Shown: in pieces, positions 42,882 to 53,844 of the stretch
How the letters are laid out: each line of letters begins with the position of its first letter
How positions within the stretch are numbered: the stretch's first letter is position 1
Source: Amoebophrya sp. A120
Lineage: Eukaryota; Sar; Dinophyceae; Syndiniales; Amoebophryaceae
Direction of reading: 5' to 3'
Length of the DNA stretch: 64,000 nucleotides
Assembly (NCBI GenBank): GCA_905178155.1
Contig: CAJINV010000008.1
Span: 1,116,001 to 1,180,000, forward strand
Notes under the pieces: model-generated
Told to the model about the DNA's origin: nothing
The model's input: the letters and a program-made list of their open reading frames with translations, nothing else
The model's database searches: none
Position numbers and translations under genes: made by a program

Positions 42882-45800
42882 ATGAAGAGTAGGATGCTCT
42901 TCTTTCTTCAAGCTTTTCTGATCGTCCGTAGCCTGCTTAATTGCAGGCTATTGAGTCTCATCGCGCCGCCACTTTCCGGGGCGGGCTTTGTTCTCGCCGT
43001 TGCATCCCGTTCGCAAAGAAAGGGCAGCACGGAGAAAACCAAAGATAAGCACGAGACCGGTGGAACTACCGGAAGTCGAAGTGGTGGTCTGCGGTCGATC
43101 TCCTCGCTGTCAACTACCGAGTGCGAGCGCGAATCGTGCAGCCGTCGAGAACTAGACCCTGACCAACGTCGCCAATATGTTCGCGATGTCGGAAGTAGAA
43201 CGGACGTGGCAGCAGCTCCAGGAGGCTTAGGAGGTCGTACACGACCAGCATCAGGTTCTGCTGACATAGACGAGTCGCCCTGGTGGGTTGGCGGCGAGCC
43301 CGACGCCGATGATCTCGAACTCGATGGCCTGGCGCCATTTGAGCTGCCTGGGTCGTTCGCTGGTGAGGACGAAACTGCGATGCGGTCGCCCCATGATGTA
43401 GGTGGAGTGCTGCATCGAGACCTCGTCCATGGGCAAGATGTTGACTTTCGCGGAGCTCTGACGGACGCACAGACGGCGCTTCGAAAGCTATCTCTCAGCG
43501 GCGGTCGTACAACCTCAACCAGCGGTCGTAGAAACAAGAAGAACAAAAAGAGTGGAGGAGTAGGCGGTAGTGGACGAGCAGAAGTATCTCAGCCTCCTCC
43601 ACCAGCTGCCCGCAGCTTCGGGGCCCCCTCAGGTGCGTCCTCCTCCAGCAACTTGAGCCCCCGCCGCCCGCACAGAGCGGCGGGTTCCTCTGCGAATCAC
43701 CACCAGCCCGGCGAAGTTTGGACGCGCACCGGACGAATTTTCATTTCTTCGAACGACCAGGCGGCTGCAGCGAGTACGTCTCGCGCAATGGACCAGCAAT
43801 TTTTCCGCGAGCAGGTGCGCGACGCCAAGCACCACGTGGGTCCCGTCGAAGAGGCGCGGCTTGGCCAGGAGACAGCACGAGAGCGTCTCATTGAGCTAAT
43901 GCGCACGTATGAGGATGTACAACGACAACTCCCCCTCCTTTCTACTTTTGCATGAACAGACAATACAACGCGCCGCTATTGCATGACAAGCTCATCATGC
44001 CTGCCCGAGCGTTGTACGGCCTGGGCTTGTTCCGGTATTCGTCATGCGAACAGCCCCCCGTCATGCGAACAAGACGAGGGCCTTTGCATGACAAAAAATG
44101 AGGGCGCGGTAGCGCAGTCTGATAAGCATGACAAATGAGGGGGAGTTGTGCACTCGGATAGCACGACGAGCAACTTCAGTGGTTGTGGGCGTTTTAGGAC
44201 CTTCAATACACCCAGTTCGCAGACAGAGTTGGAGAGAAGCGTCCGGTTGCTGGAGGAAGCCACGAATATCTTTTATTCTCGCGCCGCTCGACATGTCTGC
44301 AAAGAGCGCCGCACGGCGTCCTCCGCCCCGCCACCAGGAGATCATCCAGAGTATAATTCTTCGAGCGGCCGTGCCGTTCCATCTCCGCCCGCAATTCCCA
44401 TTTCCAACCTTCGCGACTCGCACCGAGGGCGGGCACACCAACGTCGACCGGCAATGTTGTCTGGTATTTCAAGAACATCTCAGGACTGGGAATGGTCATC
44501 TACTTCATCTTCTAAGGAAGACATCCGGGGCAGCATTTTTTTCGGTGCAGATTATAGTGAAGGAGAAGAGACACAGCAAGAGGACCACAACCTTGAGAGG
44601 ATCACAGCCGAGATGGACTCAAAATTACAGACGGTTTCTCGCTTGGCGGAAAGAACGTACTGGAGCGAGGGCGTGCTAGCGTATTATCGAGCTCGCGCAA
44701 AGTATGTGCTGCTCCGTGGCGATCGCGACAAGCCACAGTACGATTCGGATTCTGAGGACGACAGTATCGCTGGAGATGACGACACTGACACTGAGACTGA
44801 CCCTGACCACTCCGGGGTTGGGGAAAGAGAAAGAGGCGATCTGGTCCAGCTGGACCTCAACGTCGAGGAGGTAACCGCAGAGCATGTGGGCATGCGCATT
44901 ATGATGCAGCCGGACGGAACGGCCGTCCTTCTGGATCACAACCATTTCGCAACGGGGCCAATCCCTGAGGAAGAGGATTCAGACAACGAGAAACGCAGTG
45001 CTGCACTTGATGCCCCGGAAGAATCCGAAGAAGTAGACCACGATGTTGTACGACTGCTGCATGAAGAGGAGCCAGTGTCCTGGGGAAGAGATGAACTCGC
45101 TTCTATCGTTGCCCTTGTCTACGGTCTGGCCATTCATTCCAAGCATGCCCACGTCCGCACGAGGGCATTGGAAGCGCTAGTCAACATCTGGAGCGATATC
45201 ATTCAGGCACTCTACATGCTTGACGAACACCACGAGTACATGACACCGGGGCGAGGCCCGGCCGCGTATGACAAATTGTTGGGTCCCCTTGCCTATCCTG
45301 TGCAAAAGTATCGTACTCGTACTATCTCTTGCAGTTATGCATGCCAAATATTGTTCTTCGTTCTTAAGGTAAAACAGCACGACAAATTCCAGTTCGCACG
45401 CTGAGCGAATTTGTAAATGCAATTCATATAATTAGTGCGATACTTTTGCATTGCATACTGTTCGATTACTAGCGCTCAAACTTGCTGGGTTCGGGGACTA
45501 TGTGAAAATTGCACCTGAGCTGTCCGCGCGGTCGCGGATTTTTCCGAAGGACTGCCCCTGGCAACTTAAAATAAAGCAGCAGCTCGATGCTTTATCGAGC
45601 AGGGGGGGAGCAGGAGAGCCGCCAGCCGCACCACTTCCTGGTCGGAGTATCCGCATGCGTCTCCCTGATGTTGTTCTTGCGGAGGTTGACACCGACGTCT
45701 CCTCAAGTGCCGCTGCCAAAACGTTGTGGCGGCGACAACTGACCAAGCCCAAGCGGAAGCCTCGGCCACACAAAAACGACAGCTTTGCTTTGGTGGAGCG

Positions 45801-46635
45801 TGCGCTGTGGCTTTTCCTTCAAAGGTTGGAAGACTGTCGTGCTCGAGAACCAGCAGGAGGACTAGAAGCAGCATCAAAGCTGGGCCGCGACGCGTGCTTT
45901 AGCAACGATGACGAGGTGCGCAGAGCATTTCTGTTCTACTACTCGTTGGAAATGACTCATCGAGAGTTCGATTCTGACGGGTATAAGTTTCGAACTACCT
46001 GGTGGCAGAAGAAGCTGTTCTTGCTCCGAGAAGCGCGACTAGCCGACCAGAGGGAGAAGGAAACTGTAGACCTCCTGGAGAGGATTCTCGACATCATGGT
46101 TGGTGCAGATAAAGATAAACACGACATCAGCACGAGGACGACGCATCAAGAACCCGCACACGAAACTGGAGGTGGTGAACACGAGATGAACCAGCTCCAC
46201 TCAACAGCGCTCCTTCACGACCACCGCGGACACGCACGAATACTTTCGAAGTTGTATGCGGCGGTTCCGCACGAGAGCGATCCCCGAAGCGAGAACATTT
46301 CTCATGCTTTGTCGTTCTTTTCGGGCCTGTACAAAGACGGTTTCATTGCGCGCGCCCCCACCGACCAACGTCGTGATTTTCTCACGCAAGGTTTCATAGA
46401 TGCAAGTCGCGCGTCATCCGCTCTGTTGCAAGGTACTCCACGACCTTCCGCGGAGTACGACGCTGTTGTCGCACAGGTCGAGCGGTACCGACAAGAATTG
46501 GGAGACATCGACCGGTCGGCCCGCGAGTTGCGAGAAAGCATCGAAGAAAGCAGCGCACGCTCGAGGGAACTTCGAGCCATTCTCAGCCGCTGTTTTGCAG
46601 CCGGTCTTGGTACTTCATCTAGTAGAGCAGCCTGA
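42882..46635 (+). CDS. Large secreted or membrane-anchored protein, unknown family, host of two atypical introners
   Basis: Exons 42882-43924, 44150-45301 and 45462-46635 total 1123 codons including the stop (1122 aa). The first 35 residues contain a hydrophobic core (MLFFLQAFLIVRSLLNC) typical of a signal peptide. Residues 45-300 are disordered and charged. The middle has acidic Ser/Asp runs (DSDSEDDSIAGDDDTDTETD) alternating with predicted helices (ALEALVNIWSDIIQALYML). The C-terminal third is helical and ends with a coiled coil (RYRQELGDIDRSARELRESIEE). I recognise no domain. Both introns lie between segments that clearly belong to one reading frame, so this is one gene. Confidence 0.65.
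43925..44149. mobile_element. Introner element IE10 (atypical family E), 225 bp
   Basis: Ends ACAACTCCCCCTC and its perfect complement. No clear 5-bp duplication is visible (CAACG versus GCACT). Removing exactly the inverted-repeat unit keeps the frame (...EDVQRHSDSTTSN...). The interior contains GCATGACAA three times, as in the other introners. Confidence 0.75.
45302..45457. mobile_element. Introner element IE11 (atypical family F), 156 bp
   Basis: The inner inverted repeat GCAAAAGTATCG pairs with CGATACTTTTGC. The right end has an extra TATGCAAT-type tail ending in ATA. Flanking repeat CTGT (45298-45301 and 45458-45461). Excision gives ...GPLAYPVRLLALKLAG... in frame. The left end looks shortened relative to the right. 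Confidence 0.7.
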
Positions 46636-47397
46636 TATAAAGTAATTCACAATTATTAATTTTTAAGGAGCGCAAGAAGTAGTCTTGTTGTTCAGCCGAA
46701 CAGAGAGCGCAGACACGATGATGTGCCTGTGCTTTCTTCACTACACCATGGACATCAAGGTGGTGGAACAGCTCGAACTGCAATCGAAACATTTGCAGCG
46801 ACTTCGAAGATCTCCAGCCAAGTGGCTACGAGAAGAACGCACTAAAAATATCAGCAGCCATCAGCATTGTAGTTTGTGTTTGGTGGTCAAATAGGCCGGA
46901 GTCGTCGTGCTCGTGTCACGAGCACGACGCTTTCCTTGACCAGACACATGCTAAGTATCGTTTTAATTCCTACCTAGAAAGAAAAGGAAAACGAAGCGGG
47001 AGATTTCACACGGCCAGCTCTCGTCATTGAGAGTAGGTACTAATATGTCCTGGCCCAACTTCACGCGTACTACTACTATCAATCTTGTATTTTGATGATT
47101 CTCATTCAATTCATAATTATACCATATAGTTTTTTTTTCCTTCGACCACCAGCAGAACCACAAGGGACGGGGCTTTGAGTTGTTGAGACAGTACTTCGTG
47201 AGAACGAATGAACTAGGGATGTTGACTAAGATACGAGAGGTCCCGTGTTGGCTTTTTGAAGAAAGTAAGAAAGGCTGGCGATGAATGAGGGTTGTTTTCC
47301 TCACTTTTTCATGGAAGCTGTGCAGCTTTTTGTTAAGACGCGCCCATTTTTTTTTTTTTCAGCCGTGCCTAAAAGCAGCCAAAACATTTCTAGAAAA
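46636..47397. other. Intergenic, no gene seen
   Basis: A+T-rich; a short imperfect palindrome GTGCTCGTGTCACGAGCACGAC lies near 46906. Otherwise nothing was seen. Confidence 0.4.
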
Positions 47398-47786
47398 TGG
47401 TGCAAGCCGAAGCCCTTGCACTTGTAAGTGTAATGGCAATTAATACTGGCCAGGGAGTGCTGAGGTGACTCTGTCACCAATTGTAATTCATCATGTTGTG
47501 TATTTGTTTTGCGCTTGATCGAAATTGCGACTCAACAGTCTGCTTTTGCATTTGGTGGCAGCGACTTACCCGCGTTGTTCCATCCCGGCTCTCTTTTTTA
47601 TTTTTCGATCACTATGTACTTATATATCACAGCGTCGCACTGGTCGATACGTGTACTGGTCGACGCGCCCTGCTTCTCGCAGCGTGCGCATCTTCCAGCC
47701 CGCGAATGAAGTTGGCCAACGGGCGTTCCACACGAGAAAACCTGGCCTCATTCAACGGCGTTGCCCCTATGGCATTCGGCGGGTAG
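47398..47786 (+). CDS. Possible small three-exon gene, 63 aa
   Basis: ATG 47398 begins a 27-base exon ending at a strong GTAAGT donor. Candidate exons 47539-47615 and 47699-47786 keep the frame and end at TAG, giving a small protein with a hydrophobic middle and the tail NGVAPMAFGG. The third exon carries the best coding-like sequence. Splice sites were chosen for phase, so the model is tentative. Confidence 0.28.
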
Positions 47787-48285
47787 GTTGTTCCTACCGT
47801 GCGTCGGAGGAGGGAGTAGTGCCGAGCCCAGCTCGAGATAGTTATCATTCATATCGCAATCAATCTACTCGTGTCCACGCCATGGCCACCATAGCTAGAG
47901 ACGAGATTTTTGTAGGCTGCACATCATAAATACTTTAACTTTTCATTTATCATATTTCAGTGCTCTTTCAGAAGAGACACCATAGAGGCATATTCGTAAA
48001 AGTAACTACTGCTGATCAATATGAATATCGAGAAACTGGTAGCGTGTGGCCGATGTCTTTTCAGTATGAGTATGACTATATTAATTTTCAGAGATACAAT
48101 TACAAGCAACGAACTATGTGTCTCCATTTTTTTCTTCGTCATTGTCGTGCCCCATGGTAACGAAAAGCACCGCGTTGCTCGATCATGATACCATCGACCG
48201 CTTCTTCTGCAACACCTTTTCCTGCCGAGATGGGCGTCAAGAAGTGGAGAGCACAATTTTTTTTTATTCAAAAGATTTTTATTAA

Positions 48286-50200
48286 GGACAAGAGGGGGCG
48301 CCCCTACCGGAAGACCCGACGCAACTACCCTGGGACCCCGCGTTGTGGCGCGATCCCACGCCGGTCGTGCAAAGGCGCACAAGACTGAACCTGAAGCGGG
48401 CGGACTGGACGCTATACCGGGAAGACCTCGGGCGCTTCCTAGCACAAAACGCACCCCCAGCAACCGTCGAAGGGAAGGTCGAGCACGTGAAGACCGCGAT
48501 CTTCGAAGCAGCACGCAGAAGCATTCCGCGCACAAACGTCGCGCGGAAAAGGCACAAGCGCCCGAGGGGGTCGGCGCCCGGCGTGGGCACGGAGCTAGAC
48601 CTCGCCTTGAGAGAGCGAGGAGAGTGCATGCGCAGGTTAGCACTCTGCCCGCCGGGACAGAAGCTGCTGTGGCGCACCGCGCTACGACAAGCCACAAAAA
48701 GGGTCGCGCAGGCGGAGTACAGCAGGCAGGGCGAACGCTTCGCGGATAAACTCGCGGAAGCGGAGCAGAGCACAGGCGGCGCCTTCAAGCTCCTGCGCGA
48801 GCTGGAGGGGCGGCCCCCACCGAAACAGCACACCGGCGCGCTGCGCTACGCGGGCGGCTACGCGTTCAAGAAGCTCGCGTGTGTGCTCGCGCACTTCTAC
48901 GGCTCCCACCCAGCTCTCGACCCAGCTTCAGAGCAAGGGGCGTGGGCAACGTACAGCAACACCCTCGCGACAGAGCTCTCACCGGGCACGCCGATGAGGC
49001 TGGACCTGGACGACGTGGAGTTCGTACTACGGGGACAAAAACCAGCGGGGGCCGCGGGGCCGGACGACATCCTGGGCGCGATGTTGAAGAACTTCACACA
49101 GGACGGCAAGAAGCTGCTGCGGGACACGTTTTCACAGGGCATCACGGAAGGCGTCACGCCCGAAGCGTTGCGCCTGGAAGTGTGCGTGCCGGTGCCAAAA
49201 CCCGGGCGCCCCGGGGACTTACCGAAGTCGCTGAGGCCAGTCGCACTAACATCCTGCCTCGCAAAAGTGTGGGAACGCGCGGCGCTCCGAAGGCTGCGGG
49301 CAGTGTTCCAGGCCGAGGGCCTATCCCTGTACGCACGGAACCAGTACGGGGACACCCCGGGGAGGAGCGCGACCGACCACACGGCGACCCTGGCGGCGGC
49401 AGCCGCCGACTCGCTGCGGAAGGGCAAGAGACGCGCAGCGTGCTTCTTGGACTTGAGCTCCGCACTCGAAAGGGTGCCGATCCCATTGTTCCTCAATGGG
49501 TTGCTACGCAGGAGCGCAGAGTTCAAAAACGCGGCGAGAAAACAGGAATTCCTGCTGCTCACGCGGTGGGTTCGCTCCTTTGTAGCCGGGCGGTCGAGGG
49601 TAGTGCGCTTCAACGAAGAAGTGTCGCAAGCGGTGCCACTCCGCCAAGGGGTCCCCCAGGGCACGTGCCTCGGGCCGTTCGTCTGGTGTAGTTTTGTAGA
49701 CGTGTTACTCCAGGAACTGGCAGAGCGGTGCCCGATGGTGCAGGTGCTGGCCTACGTGGACGACCTCGCGCTGACCTGTGAGTACGAAGAAAGCACGAAG
49801 AGCGACGCACAGGCACAGTTACAACGCGCGCTCGACATCGTCTCAGACTTCTGCAAGGCGAGCAACATGGAGCTGTCCCCCGGGAAGTGCGCGTATACCG
49901 TCTTCCAGACGGAGTTTGCGTGCGAACTCGACGAGTTGTCCCTTACCGGCTCCGGCGAACCACTGGTCTATGAGGCCTGCCCCAGATTCCTGGGAGTGTG
50001 GTTCGACCGGCGGCTTACCTTCAGCAAGCCCTACCAGGTGATCAGCGAAACAATCACCAAGCGAATGGCTGCCGTGCGGATCCTCAGCAGATCCATGCAC
50101 GCAGGAACCAAATCCGTGAGGATGTTCTACCAGCTTTTCGTCGAGAGCGTGCTGGCCTATGGCCTGCCGACATATTGGCATGGCGCGCGAAGGAAAAGGC
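48286..50200 (+). pseudogene. LINE reverse transcriptase part
   Basis: About 640 codons, open from 48286 without a proper ATG. The RT fingers/palm motifs are in order, with FLDLSSALERVP in motif A (its first catalytic Asp present), VPQGTCLG in motif B and YVDD in motif C. The thumb region (PRFLGVWFDRRLTF) is also recognisable. The frame is left near 50180 (YGLPTYWHGAR) by a single-base shift. Missing the 5' end and frameshifted, this copy is probably inactive, though its motifs are well kept, so it is not old. Confidence 0.85.
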
Positions 50201-51497
50201 GGCGCTCAACAGCGTGCAGCTGGAGGGGGCGACGGAGATCCTCGGGTTTCCCAAGTTCCGGCGGGTCAACCGCAGCTGCGCGCTGATGACCGCGGGGCTA
50301 TTGCCGCTGGAGGCACTGTACAAAGTCGAGTCCGTAGCACTGGCAGCGAGAGCGTTCGCCCGGCCCCAGGCGGATGGGCTTAGGCAAATCGCGGAAAGCA
50401 CCGAAGCGGACTGGCTGACGACGGCGCTGGGGGTCATCGAGGCTTCAAACGCGGCAGCGGCCACAGTCCTACCCGAAACCGGAGCCCTGCCGGGCGTCGG
50501 CGCCAGCCTCCTCCACGAGGCGGAGGAGCAGGGCCGGTTTCGCGCCGTCTGGCAGAGCGAGGGGGTGCCATCGCTGGTGGACACACTCCAGTCCTCGGAC
50601 CTGGTGTTCTACTGCGACGGCTCAGCGCGAGAGTTCCAAGGAGCGGCCGGAGTCTTCGTCCATGGCTTCGGCATCCAAGGAGGGGCGGCCTGGCCAGTGG
50701 GAGTGCATGCGGACTCGTTTGAGACCGAGCGCATGGCGCTGATCGCAGCCCTTCGGGGGGTGGCAACCAAAGCACTGCGAACAGAGTGCGCCACCATCTG
50801 CACCGACAGCCAGTCCAATGTGCGCGCACTGCTCAACCCGCGGCTGCGGGACGACCTGGACACGGAGCTCTACACCGCGACACGCGATGCGCTCGCGTCC
50901 TGCAGGAAGCTGGTAGTCCGATACGTGCCGGGCCACGCAGGAATTGCGGGGAACGTGGTGGCCGACCACCTTGCAGGGTACGCCAACGAGCCAGACCTGC
51001 AAGAAGAAGGGGAGCCAATCACGCACCGCCAGTTCAAAACCGAGGCCAAGAGAGTGGCGCGGAACGCACTGCGCCAAGACCTGGAGGACAGGCAACACCA
51101 AGCAGAAACCAGAAGCAAAACCGCGACCACCCTGGCAGCGACAGGGGGGTGGGGCCAGGACCTCACCGCGGACGGAGTGGAGCGAACCGGCCAAGCACTG
51201 TACTACGCACTCCGCTTCGGCCTGCTGGCCGCGGAGGCATCGGGAGAAGACATGCCGTGCGCCCTGTGCAGGGCACCGTGCGCAACAACAGCGCACTTCG
51301 TCCAATCCTGCCCGGTGACCCGCCCATTCTTCGAAGCCGCGGGGGTGCAGGGGTTAGAAGAGTGCAAAAAGAAATGGAGCGGCGCAGCCCGCGCGCTAAC
51401 ACAGGCCAACGAACTCCTCACGCCCCTGGTGGGCCCGTTCCCGGCGGTGCGGCACCTCTGCTGGGCAGGAGGCCGGCCGGACAGCGCGGAGGCGTAG
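50180..51497 (+). pseudogene. LINE RNase H and C-terminal zinc-knuckle part
   Basis: Continues the RT in the next frame. The RNase H acidic residues are all visible: YCDGSA (Asp), FETERMA (Glu), TDSQSN (Asp) and GNVVADHLAG (Asp). The H-A-G loop is VPGHAGI. A C-x2-C-x3-C...H-x4-C cluster (CALCRAPC...HFVQSC) near the end resembles the terminal zinc finger of I/R1-type LINEs. Stop at 51495-51497. Confidence 0.85.
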
Positions 51498-51741
51498 CAC
51501 ACCACACAACCAACAAAACGCGAGACAACCAGGCGACCACCAACGAGCACGCAGACGCTGCAAGTTAGTGATCCACCCGCCGCAGGAGTATCCAGACGCC
51601 TGCCACGGTGGTGATTTTGAGTTTATATGTCCAAGCACGAACGGTCGCTGACGAAGCGCAAGCCTGGGAGCAAGCCCCTATACTACGCGCGAAACCTCGG
51701 GGCAGGGTTGCGCCCTCCTTCGTGGAGGAATTGAAGGGGGC

Positions 51742-51756
51742 GCACCCTTCAGGTAC
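51742..51756 (+). repeat. 15-bp direct repeat, copy 1
   Basis: GCACCCTTCAGGTAC, identical to 52101-52115, downstream of the LINE coding part. Each copy follows a G-rich run, which suggests duplicated 3' tails or nested truncated copies. Confidence 0.7.
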
Positions 51757-52100
51757 TCTGTTATGCGTTCCGCTTCGTTTTCATCATGCTCTAGTAGTGC
51801 TGGCCTGAAGTTGTTGTTGCACCAAGATCAATCTGCTGGTTTAATGCGGTCCCGCTTCTGTTCCTCCCCTGCCGCTACAACGCAGGCGTCCCCACCCACG
51901 ACCGCCGCCCCACGCGCCACACCCTGCTCCACACCCCTTCTCCACCGGTAACGGCGCGACGATCTGCTCCACAAGCCCCACCTGCTCCACAGCCGACGCA
52001 CTAGCCCAGACGCACGATCACCTCTCCATGCACAGAGACGTCCACGCAAGCCATGAAAGCGGGATCGGGTTGCATCTTTCCCCAGCGGGCGGGGGGAGGT

Positions 52101-52115
52101 GCACCCTTCAGGTAC
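52101..52115 (+). repeat. 15-bp direct repeat, copy 2
   Basis: Second copy of GCACCCTTCAGGTAC (see 51742-51756). The G+C-rich stretch after it, to about 52320, may be another LINE-derived piece. Confidence 0.7.
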
Positions 52116-52329
52116 GTGGGGCCAGAGCTGCTACGCCGTCCTCTGCGGTTACCGGTGGTGGAGCGTCCTCATCTGTCCGCCGGTGGCGCTAGCCAGCACC
52201 TCCTGACGACACCATGACTGGGGAGATGCGGAAACTGGCCGCGCAGTTCCGGAGCCGAAGTGGAGGACGGATGGGAGGACGCAACAGTGTGCTGGAGGCC
52301 TTATCGGAAGTTGAAGCTGAGCCTTTTCG

Positions 52330-53844
52330 CTCGTGCAGGGATCTCTCAGACAAATTTGAAAAAGATTCGAAACTTAAGCATGGCTGTACTTGAAAACCTG
52401 AGCTACGACGTAAGCGACCACTTTAGACTTTGAAACTTTGACGTAGAAGCAGACAGAAATAAAAGAAATTCAAAAAGCTTGTATCCCAAGCGAAAACTTT
52501 ACGGATCGGAATTCTACTATAGACCTGGCGACTTTTAGAGATTTAAACTTGAAGCTTTAACTTCGACAACGCAATACGTATTTTTTGAACAGCAACAGCT
52601 AGAAGGGACGATCAAAGCATCGTAGTTGTAGTCAGGAAGGGTTATTTTTCTTTGAGTTAGCAGCTATTCTTAGTCAGTCTTACTTCCCTTTACTTTTTAA
52701 GAAAGCACAAGAGCAGTAGTAGTCCCGGGTTTTTTCAGCGCTTCTGGTTCTGGTGCCAGAGAGGATTTTTATTGAAATAGCGCTAGAGAAAAAAGGTGAG
52801 TAAACGCGTTCCCACCTTGACGCATAACTACAAACAAACAAACATTTTTATTAAGTTACATCATGAATAAAACACATCACTGGCGGCACGCTTAGGTAAA
52901 AAGTTGATCTTGCCTGTCCACGTTATTTCCTGCTTATGTTTTGCCTTGGCTTGCCAGATGAAGTGGCGGGTCTATTCAATCATCGTGGTCGCGAAGAAGC
53001 TGTCATTGACCAGATGGATCATCATGCTAAGATGATCTTCAGCCAAGGACATCACAAAGCCGGAGTTTCAAGGGCCAGAAAACAAGCTTGAGCCCGAGGT
53101 GGGCTCTTCGATCTGGAAAAACTTCAGCAAGAGGAAAAATGTATCATCTTAGACAGTTGCTTTCTAGTTTCTACCACTTTCAAACCACGCCACATATCTA
53201 TGATTGAAGAAGAACAGCATATTGCCGCGGCTCGTTGCTGGTTGTCGCACTTAGACGGCATACTTTACGCCCTCCGGTGTGACGATATCTGATATGTTCC
53301 ACCCTGTCATGAGCACTCGAGTACTTCTGCGATCGAGCTGTTAGGACAATTTAGAAGTTGCGTTTTTTTGATCTTTTTTTGTTCTCCTGTCGGTTTTGAT
53401 GGAGTAGGGTGTTTCAGCGTCCACTTGAGACAGCTGCTGGTTAGGTTTATCTGTATATACAGTTTGTATTTGAATTTTCCGAGTGTATTTTTCATCGCGC
53501 CCTGCTGACGAAGACGAGTCACACTCCAGACAGTATGGTGATCGCTGTGCTGGTGACTCGGGCGGATCCGAAAGATTCTGTGAACTACTTGATGACCACG
53601 TCGTACTCTTACTTTCTTTTCTTTCTTCAACCGAGAGGTCAATGTCAAGGGAGTGAGCGCAGAAAGGTAAATGTGGAAACACCAGCAAAGCGTTTTTGTT
53701 TTTAGTAGTTCAGTCGAAAAATAGCCGCACGCACGACCGAGATGGTTTTGCAGTGGCTTCTACTCCTGCAGACCAACTGTACTTCGATTCCTCTTCTTTT
53801 ATTTGGTACTTGGTGAAAAAGAAAAGTGCGCCGCCGCCTAAGAT
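52330..53844. other. Intergenic, no gene seen
   Basis: A+T-rich, with two overlapping minus-strand frames of about 115 codons at 53307-53688 that look like chance. Otherwise nothing. Confidence 0.45.

Larger units (their letters stand above)
48286..51500 (+). mobile_element. 5'-truncated non-LTR retrotransposon (LINE) with RT and RNase H
   Basis: The frame opens at 48286, right after A+T/T-rich flank, in the linker that normally follows the endonuclease domain (LNLKRADWTLYREDL). The endonuclease itself is missing, which is typical 5' truncation of LINEs. Reverse transcriptase follows: a PAGAAGPDDI-type block, VPQGTCLGPF, and the YVDD catalytic box at 49753-49764. A one-base frame change near 50160-50190 separates it from the RNase H part. 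RT followed by C-terminal RNase H suits the I/R1-like group. G+C-rich sequence continues to about 52320 and may be its 3' tail; no poly(A) or target duplication was recognised. Confidence 0.85.
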
